Positions 6,912 to 8,108 of a DNA stretch of 8,108 nt are shown here, one piece after another. This DNA comes from Chthonomonadaceae bacterium (GTDB lineage Bacteria > Armatimonadota > Chthonomonadetes > Chthonomonadales > Chthonomonadaceae). Within the stretch, counting starts at the first letter, position 1. Each line of letters opens with the position of its first letter. Below the pieces are notes generated by a model that was not told the DNA's origin, made no database searches, and saw only the letters and a list, made by a program, of their open reading frames with translations. Made by a program: the position numbers and the translations under genes. Location of the stretch: NCBI GenBank assembly GCA_025355115.1, contig JANXLO010000085.1, positions 1 to 8,108 on the forward strand, in the 5' to 3' direction.

Positions 6912-6976
6912 TGCCTTACAGCCTCCGTGGCACTTTCCGCGCTCGAATACGGCGTCTGCATTTTCCCGCGTCTTAA
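6911..6976 (+). pseudogene. 21-codon ORF overlapping the antitoxin stop; possible truncated RelE/ParE toxin
   Basis: An ATG at 6911 overlaps the preceding TGA by one base, the typical arrangement for a translationally coupled toxin. The product starts MPYSLRGTFRARIRRL and ends after 21 residues at TAA 6974-6976. A short first strand followed by a basic R-x-x-RRL helix is how RelE/ParE-type toxins commonly begin, so this may be the 5' stub of a lost toxin. No other frame in the 28 bp before the next gene continues such a domain. It could equally be a chance short ORF. Confidence 0.35.
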
Positions 6977-6985
6977 ACAGCTCTC

Positions 6986-6995
6986 TTGTATACAA
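6986..6995. promoter_or_regulatory. Palindrome TTGTATACAA before the HAD gene
   Basis: A perfect 10-bp palindrome ends 9 nt before the GTG start and overlaps the ribosome-binding AAAGG (6994-6998). It contains TATACA, which could serve as a weak -10, but no -35 is apparent. It is a possible operator; a 10-bp A/T-rich palindrome could also occur by chance. Confidence 0.25.
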
Positions 6996-7004
6996 AGGTA
7001 ATCC

Positions 7005-7730
7005 GTGATCAGCAGAGATTCAACGATGCCAATACAGACTCAGTTAAAAGGCGGACGGCCTATCCGGGCTGTTCTCTTCGATCTGGACAACACGCTTTAC
7101 AATCGTGACCTTGCCTTCGAGAGGTGGGCGCGGAGTTTCAGTGAGGATCATTTTGCTGGCGATGGCGCAGACCGGCAGGCTGAAGTCCTGGCGCAAATGG
7201 TGATTTGGGACGACAAAGGCTATCGCCCAAAGCCCGCGATGTTTGCCGATGTCAAGGCGCTCTATCCAACGCTGCCCTACGATATAGACGCTCTCTGTGC
7301 TTTATTCTATGCGCAGTGGACGGCGTACATGGCTTTGGATGCCGGAACGGTACACTTGCTGGAGGCACTGGATACAGGAGGTATACCGTTCGGGATCGTC
7401 ACCAATGGAAGCGTTCAACAGTATCTCAAGATCGACCGCCTCGGCCTGCGTTCACGAACGGCCTGCCTCTTTATCTCCGAAGTTTTTGGAAGCCGCAAGC
7501 CGGATGCCGCGATCTTCCATGCGGCCGCTTCGGCCTTGAACGTGCCGTGCGAGGACTGCCTGTTCGTAGGCGATAATCCTGATTTAGACATCTGCGGCGC
7601 GCACGCAGTCGGCATGACGACTGCCTGGCTGCATCGGGGCACAAGTTGGCCCGCGAGCATCACTGGCCTAAAACCTGACTTCAGCATTGACTCTCTAGCC
7701 GAACTCCTTAAGATTCTGCCGCCAACATAG
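7005..7730 (+). CDS. HAD-superfamily hydrolase (phosphatase-type)
   Basis: This 241-aa protein has all four HAD motifs. Motif I is FDLDNT, with nucleophile D26 and acid/base D28. Motif II is the threonine in IVTNGS (T133). Motif III is the lysine in SRKPD (K165). Motif IV is GDNPDLD, with D190 and D195 as magnesium ligands. A helical C1-type cap lies at about residues 33-125, placing it with the HAD-IA phosphatases (phosphoglycolate phosphatase or nucleotidase-like), which hydrolyse small phosphomonoesters through an aspartyl-phosphate. The substrate cannot be told from sequence. The start is GTG at 7005, chosen because AAAGG (6994-6998) is 6 nt upstream; the next in-frame start, ATG 7026, has no good site. 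The 19 residues before the first strand are a little long but not unusual. The Nudix remnant begins 13 nt downstream, suggesting a former HAD-Nudix operon, a pairing compatible with nucleotide clean-up. Confidence 0.9.
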   Translation: MISRDSTMPIQTQLKGGRPIRAVLFDLDNTLYNRDLAFERWARSFSEDHFAGDGADRQAEVLAQMVIWDDKGYRPKPAMFADVKALYPTLPYDIDALCALFYAQWTAYMALDAGTVHLLEALDTGGIPFGIVTNGSVQQYLKIDRLGLRSRTACLFISEVFGSRKPDAAIFHAAASALNVPCEDCLFVGDNPDLDICGAHAVGMTTAWLHRGTSWPASITGLKPDFSIDSLAELLKILPPT

Positions 7731-7878
7731 GGACAAGGCAACGATGAGTGATCCGCAACATATTGTCGCCGTTGCTGGTGCGTTCTGCGACGAAATGGGG
7801 CAAATCCTACTCGTCAGGACGGAGCGATTGAGATTGGGAATATCCATGCAGAAGCTTGGAGGAGGATACATCAAAGAT

Positions 7879-7968
7879 ATGCACGAGCGGTTCATGCGGG
7901 AAGCCTTGAAGATGGCACGAATAGGATTGGAGAACGGCGAATTGCCCATTGGAGCGGTGGTGTTAAAC
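7879..7968 (+). pseudogene. tadA: 5' fragment of a TadA/CDA-fold deaminase gene
   Basis: From ATG 7879 the residues MHERFMREALKMARIGLENG, then ELPIGAVVLN, closely follow the N-terminus of TadA, the tRNA adenosine-34 deaminase that makes inosine at the wobble base. Similarity stops at codon 7966-7968, before the zinc-binding HAE and PCxxC motifs, so the fragment cannot be catalytic. GGAGGAGGA at 7858-7866 was probably its ribosome-binding site, with a rather long 13-nt spacing. TadA is normally essential, so an intact copy probably exists elsewhere, or the 3' part lies beyond an inserted element to the right. Other CDA-fold deaminases (guanine or cytosine deaminases) share this N-terminal pattern. 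Confidence 0.65.
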
Positions 7969-7983
7969 TATAGTGACCCCATT

Positions 7984-7989
7984 TGTCAA
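7984..7989 (-). promoter_or_regulatory. Outward-facing TTGACA -35 box in the IS-like end
   Basis: A perfect -35 hexamer on the minus strand points out of the IS-like end into the tadA and Nudix fragments. At 16-17 nt spacing only weak -10 candidates occur (TTTAAC at 7962-7967 or TTAACA at 7961-7966); TATAGT at 7967-7972 is a better hexamer but only 11 nt away. Outward -35 boxes are common at IS ends and can form hybrid promoters; here it would give RNA antisense to the remnants. Confidence 0.3.
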
Positions 7990-8025
7990 GACATTTTTTT
8001 GCCTTGTTTAAGGTGGATGCCCTGT

Positions 8026-8071
8026 CGGTTCGAACCGGCTTTTCAGCCGGCCTGCATCGTCACGTGACGAT
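8026..8071. repeat. Cluster of three palindromic elements
   Basis: Three elements are packed into 46 bp: CGGTTCGAACCG (8026-8037, perfect 12-bp palindrome), CCGGCT-tttc-AGCCGG (8035-8050, 6-bp stem with 4-nt loop, overlapping the first), and ATCGTCACGTGACGAT (8056-8071, perfect 16-bp palindrome). They lie inside the IS-like end, about 50-100 bp from its tip. Possible roles are transposase or repressor binding, or a structure blocking read-through transcription; none is proven. Confidence 0.7.
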
Positions 8072-8108
8072 TGCGAAAGAATATCAGGATTCCTGCCGAT
8101 CCCTTGGA

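Larger units (their letters stand above)
7744..8067 (+). pseudogene. Chimeric ORF: Nudix hydrolase 5' fragment fused to tadA 5' fragment, then IS-like sequence
   Basis: This 107-codon ORF is a composite. Residues 4-28 (PQHIVAVAGAFCDEMGQILLVRTER) match the first beta-hairpin of Nudix hydrolases, but the expected continuation (WEFPGG and the Nudix box GX5EX7REUXEEXGU) is absent. From about 7828 the sequence changes to a 51-bp stretch containing GGAGGAGGA (7858-7866), which looks like the leader of a tadA-type gene whose ATG is at 7879 (residue 46). From residue 76 on (SDPICQDIFLPC...) the translation comes from IS-like sequence and has no recognisable domain. It therefore records at least a deletion joining two genes and a later interruption. 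The first ATG has AAGG 5 nt upstream, and the gene follows the HAD gene by 13 nt, so a short fusion peptide may still be made. Nudix activity is not expected. Confidence 0.7.
7971..8108. mobile_element. Probable insertion-sequence end (partial, runs off the window)
   Basis: Deaminase similarity stops abruptly and is replaced by TAGTGACCCCATTTGTCAAG (7971-7990) followed by ACATTTTTTTGCC. The TGACCCC...GACA plan resembles terminal inverted repeats of IS3-family (IS150-like) elements as I remember them. The exact boundary is between 7969 and 7974; IS3-type ends usually begin with TG, which would put it at 7974. The opposite end and any target duplication lie outside the window. No transposase domain is recognisable in the 138 bp present; the only open minus-strand frame entering from 8108 stops near 8008-8010. 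Confidence 0.5.

Noticed and set aside
6911..7004. Full-length toxin gene after the antitoxin-like gene
   Set aside because: Only 21 codons are open in the coupled frame; the other frames reach stops quickly and show no RelE/ParE continuation before the HAD gene.
8011..8050. GGTTCGAACC resembling a tRNA T-loop
   Set aside because: The T-stem does not pair properly (GTCGG versus CGGCT), there is no matching anticodon arm or acceptor stem, and the motif is better explained as part of the palindrome cluster.
1..8108. CRISPR arrays, rRNA or tRNA genes, replication origin (DnaA-box cluster)
   Set aside because: No spaced direct repeats of CRISPR type, no rRNA or tRNA signatures, and no cluster of TTATCCACA-like boxes were seen despite the presence of dnaN.

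Overview
The window comes from a bacterium with moderately high GC. The LolA-like exported protein suggests a diderm (Gram-negative) envelope. A GH42-like protein with a trimerisation-type domain, a DUF2092-like protein and a dnaN not preceded by dnaA are compatible with Armatimonadota or a similar non-proteobacterial lineage. That placement is a low-confidence inference, since no rRNA or other strong taxonomic marker is present.

Left and centre (1-6344, all minus strand): four co-directional genes, read from right to left. First is a very large gene (2406-6344, 1312 aa). It has a GH42 beta-galactosidase-like core of about 680 residues, flanked by long, apparently disordered, arginine-cluster-rich N- and C-terminal arms, and no signal peptide. 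Next, after a strong intercistronic hairpin (2365-2395), comes a 75-aa helical hypothetical gene (2120-2347). Then come an exported LolA-fold/DUF2092-like protein (1236-2087) and dnaN, the DNA polymerase III sliding clamp (1-1161, cut by the window edge a few residues before its expected C-terminus). Gaps are short (58, 32 and 74 nt). A consensus-like sigma70-type promoter (TTGACC-18-TATAAT, 6425-6454, minus) lies upstream of the large gene, so the genes could form one transcription unit, with the hairpin as a possible adjustment point.

Divergent intergenic region (6345-6566): it holds that promoter and, on the other side, a perfect 12-bp tandem duplication (6542-6565). The second copy ends in a TATAAT box that touches the ATG of the next plus-strand gene.

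Right part (6567-8108, plus strand) looks like an accessory region with gene decay. It contains an antitoxin-like gene (6567-6911) and, overlapping its stop by one base (TGATG), a 21-codon ORF that looks like the 5' stub of a lost RelE/ParE-like toxin (6911-6976). A complete HAD-family phosphatase-type gene with a GTG start follows (7005-7730). After it is a chimeric ORF (7744-8067) in which the first ~28 residues of a Nudix hydrolase run in frame into the start of a TadA-type deaminase. The deaminase stops being recognisable at about 7968, where a sequence resembling an insertion-sequence end begins (TGACCCC...GTCAAGACA). That terminal segment carries an outward-facing TTGACA and three close-packed palindromes.

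The most unusual feature is the GH42-like protein dressed in RNase E/RGG-like arginine-rich arms. The most informative evolutionary features are the stepwise gene decay at 7744-7971 and the orphaned antitoxin.
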